The notes: generated by a model from the letters alone, not told the origin. DNA of 60,040 nt from an uncultured Akkermansia sp. (GCA_904501975.1 CAJGCZ010000008.1:1-60040), one strand, 5' to 3'; positions 1-7,325 are shown, counted from the stretch's first letter. Numbers and translations: made by a program.

Positions 1-206
1 GAGCGAGGCAATATCACTGAGCTGGAAAAGCTCAATATCACTCTGCCGAAGGCAGAATATCACTTGCCTGAAAGGCAAATATCACTATAAAACAATGGAG
101 GTTAGTGATATTTTCTGCTGCGCAGAAAGTGATATTTGCATACGCAAGTGAAATTGCGGCTGCTGCCGCAGTGATATTGCCTGCGTTGCAGGCAGTGTTT
201 TTTTAT
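1..206. repeat. Modular hairpin-ladder repeat, copy 1 (5' edge cut by window)
   Basis: The 9-mer AATATCACT occurs at 10-18, 34-42, 56-64 and 78-86, each separated by a small perfect hairpin (19-33, 43-55, 65-77). After a centre at 87-103 the reverse complement AGTGATATT or AGTGAAATT appears at 104-112, 128-136, 147-155 and 170-178, with a final AGTG at 194-197, again separated by hairpins (113-127, 137-146, 156-169, 179-193). The left linkers can pair with the right linkers to give a long stem with hairpins facing each other at four-way junctions. On the plus strand it ends in seven or more T residues, so it could also terminate transcription. It lies just beyond the stop of the VanW gene. 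A second copy is at 6981-7168. Confidence 0.85.
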
Positions 207-217
207 CACCCGAAAAC

Positions 218-1042
218 TTAAACATCGCTTTCGGCTATAGCCTCAGGCGGAAGCTCATACATCACCAGAGCTCTGTTATGGCGTAAAAGTTCGCTGTGGC
301 AGAGCTCTCCTGTTGAACGGTAAACATCGCGATAAATATCCCCCATGCGGAACACGCCGCCGGCTTCTCTCACAAAGCGGTCATTCTCCACCCGGATGGC
401 ATAGTGGTGCTCTTGTGGCGCGGCGCATCTCAATTCCCCCTTAAGGGAACCATAGTCAATACTCAGCAAAAATTGGTAGCTGTGGGCGGTGTTGTTGGTA
501 ACACGGTAGTCCAAATAATTGTACACAATACTTGTGCCCAAGCCGAAGGGAACCACGCGCTTGTCGTCAGGAAAGAGGTTGAAGCGCTCGTGGTGGTGCA
601 TTTCCGTGATGCTGAGCTCTGAGTGCAACACAAGCCAATGCAGCAGGTTCGAGAGCTGGCACATGCCTCCGCCCATACCGGCTGTCGGTTTGCCGCCATG
701 AATCACCAAACCCGGTAGGTAGCCTTTTTGCGCGGTGGTATCGCCCACCAAATGCCATAAAGAGAAGGTCTCTCCCGGGGCGATGATGATGCCGTTGAGC
801 TGTTGAATGGCAATGGATAAATTGACGGCTTTGTTCCGTTGCAGCTCTTGATCCACGCCCTCCAGATTTCGGCAAATGGGGCTGCTATGGCTCTTGATGA
901 GGGCAGCCAAGGGCGTTGCTGAAAGAGTGTTGCTGAAGTGGGCGCGGCTCAGCGCATCCTTCAACTTGCGGAGCATAATTCCCTTGAGTCGGGATAAACG
1001 GAATGCCAGCGGGCAAAGTTCACAAAATAACGGGCGTTTCAT
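218..1042 (-). CDS. VanW family protein
   Basis: A 274-residue protein with the VanW-family core: a segment reading APGETFSLWHLVGDTT, then a glycine-rich stretch with GGGMCQLSNLLHW, and a histidine-rich segment (EMHHHERFNLFP). VanW proteins occur beside vancomycin-resistance genes in some Firmicutes and widely elsewhere without van genes; their biochemical role is not established, and nothing here suggests glycopeptide resistance. I start at the ATG at 1042 (MKRPLFCEL) because the longer frame runs through a hairpin and a low-complexity stretch at 1043-1093. No signal peptide or membrane helix is evident. It stands alone, downstream of the MalY gene on the same strand. A TATTAA box lies 11 nt upstream of the start but I see no clear -35. 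Confidence 0.8.
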   Translation of the reverse strand: MKRPLFCELCPLAFRLSRLKGIMLRKLKDALSRAHFSNTLSATPLAALIKSHSSPICRNLEGVDQELQRNKAVNLSIAIQQLNGIIIAPGETFSLWHLVGDTTAQKGYLPGLVIHGGKPTAGMGGGMCQLSNLLHWLVLHSELSITEMHHHERFNLFPDDKRVVPFGLGTSIVYNYLDYRVTNNTAHSYQFLLSIDYGSLKGELRCAAPQEHHYAIRVENDRFVREAGGVFRMGDIYRDVYRSTGELCHSELLRHNRALVMYELPPEAIAESDV

Positions 1043-1072
1043 AGGGGGATAGTTTAATAGGGTGGGGTAGTG

Positions 1073-1103
1073 GCAGCATGCCGTGCTGTGCACAGCATGC
1101 TGC
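1073..1103 (-). terminator. Hairpin between the MalY and VanW genes
   Basis: A 9-bp perfect stem, GCAGCATGC with GCATGCTGC, encloses a 13-nt loop that is itself partly palindromic. It begins 15 nt after the MalY stop codon. There is no T-run after it on the minus strand, so it could be a weak or factor-dependent terminator rather than a classical intrinsic one. Confidence 0.45.
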
Positions 1104-1117
1104 TTATAAGAGGGAGA

Positions 1118-2272
1118 TTAGCGCGTGGCAAGCAACTCGTCCACCGCCTTCTTCATGGCATCAAGACCCTGCTCGAGCATCTCCGGCGAGGTGGCAAAGT
1201 TGAGGCGCACACACTGCGGGTCGCCAAAGTTGGCGCCGTTGTCCAGGTATACACCGGCCTTCTCGCGGAAGAAAGCATGCGGAGACTCCACACCCAGTGC
1301 AGAGCAATCCAGCCATGCCAGGTAGGTAGCTTCCTGGTGGCGTGTCTTAATCATGGGCAAGTTTGCAGCCACATAGTCAATAACGGCCTGTCTGTTGGCA
1401 CGCAGAGTCTTAAGCAGCTGCTGGTGCCACTCCCAGCCCTTAGTGTAGGCAGCCAAGGAGGCGGCGTAGGCAAACACGTTGAGGGTCGGCAGGCTGTGGC
1501 CCTGTGTCTTGCGGATGGCGGCGCGCAGCTCAGCATTGGGCACAGCCATGTAGGTAAAGCAAATACCGGCAATGTTGAAGGTCTTGCTCGGGGCGCTCAG
1601 CATCACCGTGCGCTGCAGCATGTTCTCCGGCAGCGTCAAGGCGCACTGGTGCTTCTTGTCTTCATCCAGCACAAGGTCGCAATGGATTTCATCGGAGCAG
1701 AGTATCAGGTCGTGGCGCTCGCAGAAGTCCGCCACCTTCTCCAGCTCCTCGCGGCTCCAGGCTCGGCCCAACGGATTGTGCGGGTTGCACAGCAAGAACA
1801 GCTTGGTGTTGGGGCTTACGGCTGCCTCCATGGCCTCCCAGTCAAACTCCCAGCGGTCGTTCTTAAATTGGAAGGGCACACTCAGCAGGCTGCAGCGGGC
1901 ATCCTCATGGCAATGCAGCATCGGCGGATACGTGGGAGAGCACACCATCACCTCGTGCTGCGGCTCAGGGCATACGGTACGGGCCACAAGGGTAAAGGCG
2001 GGCACGCAGCCCGGCAGCTCGTGCAGCCATTCCGGCTGCGCGGCAGTTACACCGTGCTTCTCCTTCAGGTAAGCTGTAATGGCGGCACGCAACTCGTCCG
2101 TCATGAAGGCGTAGCCATAGAATCGGTGGTTCAGGCGGTTTTGCAGAGCATCTACCACGCAGGGCGGTGACTCAATGTCCATATCAGCAATACCGAAAGG
2201 CAACGGACCCTGGAGGTCCCACTTAATATTGCCGGTCTCGCGGCGACAGTCAGTAGAGGCAAACCTGATCAT
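1118..2272 (-). CDS. PLP-dependent C-S lyase / aminotransferase of the MalY/PatB type
   Basis: A 384-residue fold-type I PLP enzyme. Visible motifs are CNPHNPLGR (about 162-170), SDEIHCDL (193-200, with the Asp that contacts the pyridine nitrogen) and SAPSKTFNIAG, whose lysine at about 230 is the Schiff-base residue. The order and spacing match the MalY/PatB subfamily, whose members cleave cystathionine or other cysteine S-conjugates to give pyruvate, ammonia and a thiol. Length is normal for the family. A TTGACG-16-TAAAAT promoter lies upstream, leaving a leader of roughly 20 nt. It is a single-gene unit on the minus strand. A transaminase role cannot be excluded from sequence alone. Confidence 0.85.
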   Translation of the reverse strand: MIRFASTDCRRETGNIKWDLQGPLPFGIADMDIESPPCVVDALQNRLNHRFYGYAFMTDELRAAITAYLKEKHGVTAAQPEWLHELPGCVPAFTLVARTVCPEPQHEVMVCSPTYPPMLHCHEDARCSLLSVPFQFKNDRWEFDWEAMEAAVSPNTKLFLLCNPHNPLGRAWSREELEKVADFCERHDLILCSDEIHCDLVLDEDKKHQCALTLPENMLQRTVMLSAPSKTFNIAGICFTYMAVPNAELRAAIRKTQGHSLPTLNVFAYAASLAAYTKGWEWHQQLLKTLRANRQAVIDYVAANLPMIKTRHQEATYLAWLDCSALGVESPHAFFREKAGVYLDNGANFGDPQCVRLNFATSPEMLEQGLDAMKKAVDELLATR

Positions 2273-2300
2273 ATCTTATATAAACAGTTAGATTTCCTTC

Positions 2301-2328
2301 ATTTTATCATCCTCATCCCGCGCGTCAA
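2301..2328 (-). promoter_or_regulatory. Promoter of the MalY/PatB-type gene
   Basis: Read on the minus strand: -35 TTGACG (2323-2328), 16-bp spacer, -10 TAAAAT (2301-2306). The predicted transcript has a leader of about 20 nt before the ATG at 2272. Confidence 0.7.
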
Positions 2329-2437
2329 GCCTATTCTCGCGCCCGCCCCGCTTTTGTGCTCTCACAGCGGCGTTCTCTGCCACCCCTCACGAGACGCTCG
2401 AGAATTCCGTTCGCTTCCGAACTTTATACTGTCGGAG

Positions 2438-2504
2438 TGTTGGACTTTAGTCCAACATTTATTATCAAACCATACCACCAAAAAGGTGGGACTGAAGTCC
2501 CACC
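2438..2504. repeat. Pair of related intergenic palindromes
   Basis: Two near-perfect palindromes sit 27 nt apart in a 364-nt gap: TGTTGGACT/AGTCCAACA (2438-2457) and GGTGGGACT/AGTCCCACC (2485-2504), each with a 2-nt centre and a shared GGACT..AGTCC core. The gap 2329-2437 shows nothing else recognisable, and the small open frame across the palindromes is not convincing as a gene. Confidence 0.6.
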
Positions 2505-2580
2505 CTACGATATAGACAAATTATTTACTTTCAGATGCCATGTGTCGGCGGGATGGCTGTTGCTGAGAGATAAATAACAA

Positions 2581-2611
2581 CCGCGCTCGGGCATGGGCAG
2601 CTCGAGCGCGG
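2581..2611 (-). terminator. Terminator-like hairpin after gmk
   Basis: A 9-bp perfect G+C-rich stem, CCGCGCTCG with CGAGCGCGG and a 13-nt loop, lies 25 nt past the gmk stop. It is followed on the minus strand by TTGTTATTT, a weak T-tract. It likely ends the pheA-holB-yicC-gmk transcript. Confidence 0.65.
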
Positions 2612-2636
2612 TCGGATGAAAAAGGAAGGCTGAGGA

Positions 2637-3218
2637 TTAAGCCAACTGCGTGCGCATGCCCAGGGTGGTGAGGAGGGCGAGGAAGCGGGAGTAATCGGCC
2701 TCTCGGTCGCCGGAGACCAGGGCGTATTGGTATTCGCCTTGGCGGGCGTCTTCTTCTGCGGCGTTGTGGAGGCGCAGCTGAATCACCTCTTCGCTATCGG
2801 TTTGGCGGCCACGCAGGCGGGCCTCCAGCTCGGCAGAGGGAACATGGATGTACACGTCGGCATAGGCGCGGCGGATGATGGCGTCGTCGCAAGCGCGGAT
2901 GGAGGCAGCGCCTTGCACATCGATGTCCATCACCACATTTTTGCCTTGTTGCAGGAGGTCGATGATATCAGCCTTAAGGGTGCCGTAGGAGTTGCCGTGC
3001 ACGGTGGCATGCTCCAAGAACTCGCCGGCAGCAACTTTGGCGGCAAAGACCTCGGGGGTGAGGAAGTGGTAATCCACGCCGTCCTGCTCGCCGGGGCGGG
3101 GGTGGCGCGTGGTGCAGGAGATGGAGTAGGATGTGAGGCCGGCGGCTTCAGCGCGGCGGCAGAGGGTGGTTTTGCCGGAGCCGGAGGGGCCGGATACGAT
3201 GAGGAGAGAGCCGAGCAT
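2637..3218 (-). CDS. gmk: Guanylate kinase
   Basis: A 193-residue enzyme that phosphorylates GMP to GDP with ATP. The P-loop GPSGSGKT is at residues 10-17, followed by the GMP-binding segment (SCTTRHPRPGE, then DYHFLT) and the VVMDIDVQGAASIR motif, all in family order. The start is taken at 3218 (MLGSLLIVSG): the frame is open further upstream, but that part overlaps yicC and encodes nothing family-like. The start lies 4 nt after the yicC stop, so the gene is probably translationally linked to it. The gmk-yicC pairing occurs in many bacteria. Confidence 0.95.
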   Translation of the reverse strand: MLGSLLIVSGPSGSGKTTLCRRAEAAGLTSYSISCTTRHPRPGEQDGVDYHFLTPEVFAAKVAAGEFLEHATVHGNSYGTLKADIIDLLQQGKNVVMDIDVQGAASIRACDDAIIRRAYADVYIHVPSAELEARLRGRQTDSEEVIQLRLHNAAEEDARQGEYQYALVSGDREADYSRFLALLTTLGMRTQLA

Positions 3219-3222
3219 ATTC

Positions 3223-4098
3223 TTATTCAATGTTTTGTACTTGTTCGCGGATTTTTTCCAGCTCGGTCTTCGCGGTGACAACGAGCTGAGCCAACTCTGC
3301 ATCATTGGCTTTGGAGCCCGTGGTGTTGAGCTCGCGGAAGATTTCTTGGCAGAGGAAGTCGAGCGTGCGGCCCACGGCTTCCTGCTTGTCGCAAATGCGT
3401 TCAAATTGATCGAGGTGGGAGAGGAGGCGGGTGGTTTCCTCGCTCACGTCGCAGCGGTCCGCAAAGAGGGCAATTTCTTTGATGATGCGGTCGTCGTCTG
3501 CGGGGAGGGGCAGGCCGCTTTCCTCCAAACGCTTGAGCAATTGCTCGCGGTAGCGGGCGGGCACGCCGGCGGCGCGGGCAATGAGCTGCTCGCGGTAGTT
3601 GCGCAGGGTGCCGATGCGGCGCAGGAGGTCGGCCTTCATGTTGGCGCCTTCTTCTGCACGCAGGGTGAGGAAGGCTTGCAGGGCGGCGCGCACGGCGGGC
3701 TCTGCTGCGGCCCAAGCGGTTTCGAGGGGGATATCGCTCTCGCTTTCTTCGGCAATGATACCGAGGCGAATGAGGCCGTCCAGCGTGGTGTCTACCGGGC
3801 GTTGCAGGGTGTCGCTCACCTCTGCCAAGCATTGTTGCAAGGCGGCAAGGCGGGTTTTATTGACGGATAAATTGCCTGCAGCCGTGGGGCCGGCTTGGAG
3901 GGAGATGGTGACGTTGACACGTCCACGGGAAACGGAGCCGGCCACGAGCTCGCGCACGTTGGTTTCCAGCTCAGCCCAGGCGCGGGGCAAAGAGACGGAG
4001 ATTTCTGTTTGTTTGCGGTTAACGCCGCCGATTTCTACACGAAGGGTGGCATTATTGAGAGGGGCGGTTGCAGCCCCGAATCCGGTCATGCTGTTCAT
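3223..4098 (-). CDS. YicC-family endoribonuclease
   Basis: A 291-residue member of the YicC/YloC family. It begins MNSMTGFG, the conserved N-terminus of the family, and ends with the helical domain containing LDFLCQEIFRELNTTGSKAND, also highly conserved. E. coli YicC is an endoribonuclease involved in small-RNA turnover; that is family knowledge, not shown here. The gene overlaps the end of holB by 4 nt (ATGA-type coupling) and precedes gmk. Confidence 0.92.
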   Translation of the reverse strand: MNSMTGFGAATAPLNNATLRVEIGGVNRKQTEISVSLPRAWAELETNVRELVAGSVSRGRVNVTISLQAGPTAAGNLSVNKTRLAALQQCLAEVSDTLQRPVDTTLDGLIRLGIIAEESESDIPLETAWAAAEPAVRAALQAFLTLRAEEGANMKADLLRRIGTLRNYREQLIARAAGVPARYREQLLKRLEESGLPLPADDDRIIKEIALFADRCDVSEETTRLLSHLDQFERICDKQEAVGRTLDFLCQEIFRELNTTGSKANDAELAQLVVTAKTELEKIREQVQNIE

Positions 4099-5072
4099 AA
4101 TGGTGAGGTGCCGATGATGTCGAGCAGGCGCGAGTCGAGCGCCAAAGCTTCATTGACGTTGTAACTGAGGTCTTGTCGCAGGTCGTCCACGGCGCGCATG
4201 CGGCGCAGAAGGTCTGCTACACTGCATTGAGAGGCAAGAGTTTGCAGCTCCGGGGCAATGGGGTGCACATCCGGCGCTTGTGAGGCAATGAGCACGGCTT
4301 GGCCGAAGCACAGGGTGAGCAACTCGAGCATTTGGCTTCGCTCGCCAAGATACTCGGACTCAATACGCGCGTTGGTGATATCCTTTTGCATGGCCTCCCA
4401 GTTGCGAATATCCGTGCCTTCGGAGATGCTTTTGGCCTCTGCTTTTAAGGCGGAGGTGATGCGCTCGGTGATTTCCTCGCGGCGCTTGCTGAGGAGGTCC
4501 TGAAAATCGGCACGCAGGGCGAGGGCTGCTACATCGTTGCCCACGCGGGGGAGGGCGGCACGCACGGCGGGCAAAAAGAGCTTTTGCACGGTGGAGAGGC
4601 GCACGCCGGGCTGCGTTTCGCGCAAATCGATGCGGATGCAGCGCGATAAGATGGTGGGCAGCAGTGCGTTGGGGATTTCTGTGATGAGGATGATGAGGGT
4701 TTGCGGCGGGGGCTCTTCCAGTGTTTTCAGGAAGGCATTGGCGGCCTCGGGCATCAGGCGGTCGGCCTCGTCAATAATCACCAACTTGGTGGCACCATCC
4801 TCTGCTCGCAGGGCAAGGAAGGGCTCTACACTGCGCACGGTATCAATGGAAATGGTGCGTATTTTGGAGCCCGGGCGCAGCACGCGGCAGTACGGGTGTT
4901 GCAGGGATTCCAGCGAATCTGCCTTAGCTCCGTTGAGGGCGGCGGCCAAGCGCAAGGCCAGTTTGTGGGTACCGGCGTGGGTGGAGCCGGTAAAAAGCAT
5001 GGCGTGGGGCTGGCGCCCGTTGTTGCGGGCGTTGCAAAGCAACTCAAATGCTTGGTCTTGGGTGAATGCCAT
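4095..5072 (-). CDS. holB: DNA polymerase III subunit delta'
   Basis: A 325-residue clamp-loader subunit. The N-terminal AAA+ fold shows HAMLFTGSTHAGTHK in the Walker A position, clearly degenerate (no GxGKT), then LVIIDEADRLM as Walker B (about residue 100) and FLKTLEEPP with ILSRC. Delta' subunits are expected to lack ATPase activity, so the broken P-loop supports this call over DnaX or an RFC subunit. The four-cysteine zinc module of E. coli HolB is not visible. The gene follows pheA by 21 nt and overlaps yicC by 4 nt, so it lies inside the operon. Confidence 0.85.
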   Translation of the reverse strand: MAFTQDQAFELLCNARNNGRQPHAMLFTGSTHAGTHKLALRLAAALNGAKADSLESLQHPYCRVLRPGSKIRTISIDTVRSVEPFLALRAEDGATKLVIIDEADRLMPEAANAFLKTLEEPPPQTLIILITEIPNALLPTILSRCIRIDLRETQPGVRLSTVQKLFLPAVRAALPRVGNDVAALALRADFQDLLSKRREEITERITSALKAEAKSISEGTDIRNWEAMQKDITNARIESEYLGERSQMLELLTLCFGQAVLIASQAPDVHPIAPELQTLASQCSVADLLRRMRAVDDLRQDLSYNVNEALALDSRLLDIIGTSPL

Positions 5073-5093
5073 GGTGCTTTTTCTGTGGAGGAA

Positions 5094-6158
5094 TTATTGC
5101 TCGGGGTACGAACCCAATACTTTGAACATGGGGGTGCGCTTGCGCAGTAGCTCCACGCATTCTTTTAAGGGTGCGGCATCTGCATGTCCCTCTACGTCAA
5201 TATAGAAGAGGTACTCCCATGCGGTGTCGCGCGTGGGTCGGGAGTCCATGCAGAAAATATTGATGCCGTGCTCCTTAAAGACGGCCAAAACATCGACCAA
5301 GCTGCCGGCGGTGTGCGGCACACCAAAGCAGATGGTGGTGCGGTCCTGCCCGCTCGGGGCTGTTGTTTGGTTGCCAATGACGGCAAAGCGTGTGGTGTTG
5401 CCGGCTTTGTCCTGAATGTTGGTTTCGAGCACCTGCAATCCGTTGTACTCTGCTGCTAAGGGGCTACCCAGTGCGGCGGCGCCGTTCTCTGCTTCATCGT
5501 AGGCCAGCTTGGCGGCCACGGTGGTGGAGGCGGTGGAGATGAGCTCTGCCTTGGGGAAGTTCTTGCGCAGCCACTCGCGGCATTGGCCCAACACTTGAGA
5601 ATGGGAGTATATCTTGCGGATAGCGGAGCGCTCAATGTTTGCCATCAGACAGTTGCGAACATTGAGGTGGATTTGTGCGCAGATGCGCAGCTCGGTGCTC
5701 CCCAGCAGGTCAATGGCTTGAGAGATGCGGCCGTCTGTGCTGTTCTCAATGGGGATGACTCCGTAATTGATTTCTCCGATTTCCACCGCACGGAAAATCT
5801 GCCCGAAGGAGGGGTAGGGCAGCAGCTCTACGCTGTCGCCAAAGCGGGATTGTGCGGCTTGGTGGCTCCAAGTTCCGGGTGGGCCTAGGTAGCCGGCCTT
5901 TACTCCGCCTTCCAAATGCAGACTCATGCTGACAATTTGGCGGTAAATGCTTTTCAAACCCTTTTCCGGTAGTTCTCCGGCGTTGTGCAGCAGCACTTTT
6001 TCGATGAGCTGGCTCTCGCGCTCCGGCACAAAAATGTGAGAGTTGGCATCCTTCTTCAGTTTGCCGACGCCGTGCACGCATTGCATGCGCTTCTTTATCA
6101 ACTCCACAATCTGGGCGTCTATCAGGTCAATTTCTGCTCTGAGCTCATCTAAGGTCAT
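5094..6158 (-). CDS. pheA: Bifunctional chorismate mutase / prephenate dehydratase (P-protein)
   Basis: A 354-residue enzyme converting chorismate through prephenate to phenylpyruvate in phenylalanine synthesis. Domains in order: an AroQ-type chorismate mutase (about 1-85, LRAEIDLIDAQIVELIKKR), a prephenate dehydratase domain (from GYLGPPGTWSHQAA through VIPIENSTDG to the TTRFAVIG motif) and a C-terminal ACT regulatory domain (GSLVDVLAVFKEHGINI, then DSRP in place of the common ESRP). The start at 6158 is preferred to an upstream ATG because the latter overlaps the -10 box. It is the first gene of a four-gene operon. Confidence 0.93.
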   Translation of the reverse strand: MTLDELRAEIDLIDAQIVELIKKRMQCVHGVGKLKKDANSHIFVPERESQLIEKVLLHNAGELPEKGLKSIYRQIVSMSLHLEGGVKAGYLGPPGTWSHQAAQSRFGDSVELLPYPSFGQIFRAVEIGEINYGVIPIENSTDGRISQAIDLLGSTELRICAQIHLNVRNCLMANIERSAIRKIYSHSQVLGQCREWLRKNFPKAELISTASTTVAAKLAYDEAENGAAALGSPLAAEYNGLQVLETNIQDKAGNTTRFAVIGNQTTAPSGQDRTTICFGVPHTAGSLVDVLAVFKEHGINIFCMDSRPTRDTAWEYLFYIDVEGHADAAPLKECVELLRKRTPMFKVLGSYPEQ

Positions 6159-6169
6159 AACGTGACCCC

Positions 6170-6198
6170 ATTGTAACATATACCTTTACACCCTGCAA
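6170..6198 (-). promoter_or_regulatory. Promoter of pheA-holB-yicC-gmk
   Basis: Minus strand: TTGCAG (6193-6198), 17-bp spacer, TACAAT (6170-6175), then 11 nt to the ATG at 6158. The predicted transcript has only a few untranslated bases. No attenuator or T-box fits in this space. Confidence 0.7.
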
Positions 6199-6247
6199 GG
6201 CTTGATTGCGCTAGTTGCCATTTTAGCGCTTCTGAATTCCTTTGAAC

Positions 6248-6275
6248 TTGACATGGCGGTGCTGTTGTGTATGAT
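6248..6275 (+). promoter_or_regulatory. Consensus-like promoter, leaderless geometry
   Basis: TTGACA (6248-6253), 16-bp spacer, TATGAT (6270-6275). The ATG at 6282 is the seventh base after the -10, so the expected first transcribed base falls on the start codon. This is also why I reject the in-frame GTG at 6267, which would lie before the -10. Confidence 0.75.
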
Positions 6276-6281
6276 ATTGTT

Positions 6282-6971
6282 ATGCTGCGTATACGTTCCT
6301 TCCTGATGCCTGTTTTACTGCTCCCGATGGTGCATGCTGATGATGCTGAGAACGCCGTGTCCGATAATGGCCCGGCAGAGGCTATGGTTTCAGGCTTTTT
6401 GCTTCCTCCGGTGCATTGGGACAAAAACATTTCTGTGGTGGATGTATGCGGCTCACCGTTGCCGGGTGCGGACAATGTGGTGCAGTGGCCGGATACCACC
6501 GGCGAGCTTCTTAAGCTGATGGATGCGTTGAAGTATGAGTACGAACTCAAGTATTTCCATTGCGTCGTCTTTTCTTTGGATTCTGCTGCAACCGGCGCTG
6601 TGGCAGACAAGATGCTGCAAAGCATGTTGGAATGCGTGACTGCGTGCGATATGCTTAAGATTCCGGTGCGCCTTGCCCTGAGCAAGGGGGAGAGTTGGGT
6701 GGAGGTTGCCCCAACCTATACCAGCCAAACGGCCAATCACCTCATGCTGGGAGCGGATGCTTCTTTCCGCCTTTTTTCGGAGGAAAACCTGTTGATGTTT
6801 AGTGGGCAATCCATGGCCGAGTTGGAGACTCAGTTGAAAGCCCTGGCAGAGAAGGAGGCTGTGGTTAATCTCTTCTGGAAGCCTTCTGCGGCCAACATGG
6901 CCTCGTTTGTGCAGTTGGTAGAGCTGTGTAATTCGTTGGATGTGGATTATGCCTTGTATATTGAGCCCTAA
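6282..6971 (+). CDS. Exported protein of unknown function
   Basis: A 229-residue protein that I do not recognise. Residues 1-19 form a signal peptide (MLRIRSFLMPVLLLPMVHA before DD). The mature part appears to contain two similar segments, each a hydrophobic strand, a helix and a second strand: one around CVVFSLDSAATGAVADK to IPVRLALS, the other around AVVNLFWKPSAANMASF to the C-terminal VDYALYIEP. That pattern faintly recalls the periplasmic domain of ExbD/TolR, but there is no transmembrane anchor and no exbB or tonB nearby, so this is only a suggestion. It is a single-gene unit followed within 10 nt by the second hairpin-ladder repeat. Confidence 0.75.
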   Translation: MLRIRSFLMPVLLLPMVHADDAENAVSDNGPAEAMVSGFLLPPVHWDKNISVVDVCGSPLPGADNVVQWPDTTGELLKLMDALKYEYELKYFHCVVFSLDSAATGAVADKMLQSMLECVTACDMLKIPVRLALSKGESWVEVAPTYTSQTANHLMLGADASFRLFSEENLLMFSGQSMAELETQLKALAEKEAVVNLFWKPSAANMASFVQLVELCNSLDVDYALYIEP

Positions 6972-6980
6972 TAGCGCTTT

Positions 6981-7168
6981 CACTGCCTCGCGTAGCGAGG
7001 CAATATCACTGAGCCGAAGGCTCAATATCACTCTGCCGTAGGCAGAATATCACTTGCCTGCAAGGCAAATATCACTATAAAGGTGGTGCGATTCAGTGAT
7101 ATTTGCTCACGCCAGTGAAATTTCGGCTGTCGCCGCAGTGAAATGCCCGTGTTGCGGGCGGTGAGTGG
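6981..7168. repeat. Modular hairpin-ladder repeat, copy 2
   Basis: Same design as positions 1-206. AATATCACT linkers occur at 7002-7010, 7024-7032, 7046-7054 and 7068-7076 with a leading CACT at 6981-6984, separated by hairpins. The centre is 7077-7094. Reverse-complement linkers follow at 7095-7103, 7114-7122 and 7137-7144. The last right-arm hairpin is GCCCG/CGGGC (7145-7159), whereas copy 1 has GCCTG/CAGGC, a paired change that keeps the stem. It starts 10 nt after the stop of the upstream gene. Confidence 0.85.
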
Positions 7169-7297
7169 TACTTGACAATCCCACTAAGGCAGAACGGCTT
7201 AGGCCGTGGTGAAGAACGCACCTGCGGTGCGTAGTACGGAGGGCCGCCAAACTCCCCTTTATTAACTGAGAAGTTTAACAGAGCGAACAACAATAAA
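7169..7297. repeat. Intergenic remnant with the right end of the terminal-inverted-repeat family
   Basis: The segment 7251-7285 ends in AGAAGTTTAACAGAGCG, the same sequence that ends the element at 10842-11127 and is close to the end of the one at 25007-25489. Small palindromes lie upstream (around ACGGCTTAGGCCGT and CGCACCTGCGGTGCG). No matching left end was found, so I read this as a truncated copy adjoining the hairpin-ladder repeat. Confidence 0.55.
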
Positions 7298-7300
7298 AAA

Positions 7301-7325
7301 GCGCCCCGATGATCAGTCGGGGCGC
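7301..7325 (-). terminator. Intrinsic terminator of the TIGR04073-type gene
   Basis: A 9-bp perfect stem, GCGCCCCGA with TCGGGGCGC and a 7-nt loop, is followed on the minus strand by TTTTTTATTG. It lies about 80 nt past the stop at 7407. Confidence 0.85.

Noticed and set aside
1..206. Ladder repeat as a CRISPR array or tRNA cluster
   Set aside because: Linkers are 9 nt, the separating units are palindromic rather than unique, and the second half is the reverse complement of the first.
218..1042. VanW gene as a sign of vancomycin resistance
   Set aside because: VanW-family genes are common without vanHAX or vanRS, and none of these is nearby.
1070..2170. 366-codon frame opposite the MalY/PatB-type gene
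   Set aside because: The minus strand carries the PLP lysine motif and a promoter; the plus-strand frame has no family features.
2356..2577. 73-codon frame upstream of gmk
   Set aside because: It spans the paired palindromes and has no start signal; the coding is an accident of the repeats.
6159..6247. Possible attenuator or T-box ahead of pheA
   Set aside because: The -10 box is 11 nt from the start codon, so there is no leader in which such a control could lie.
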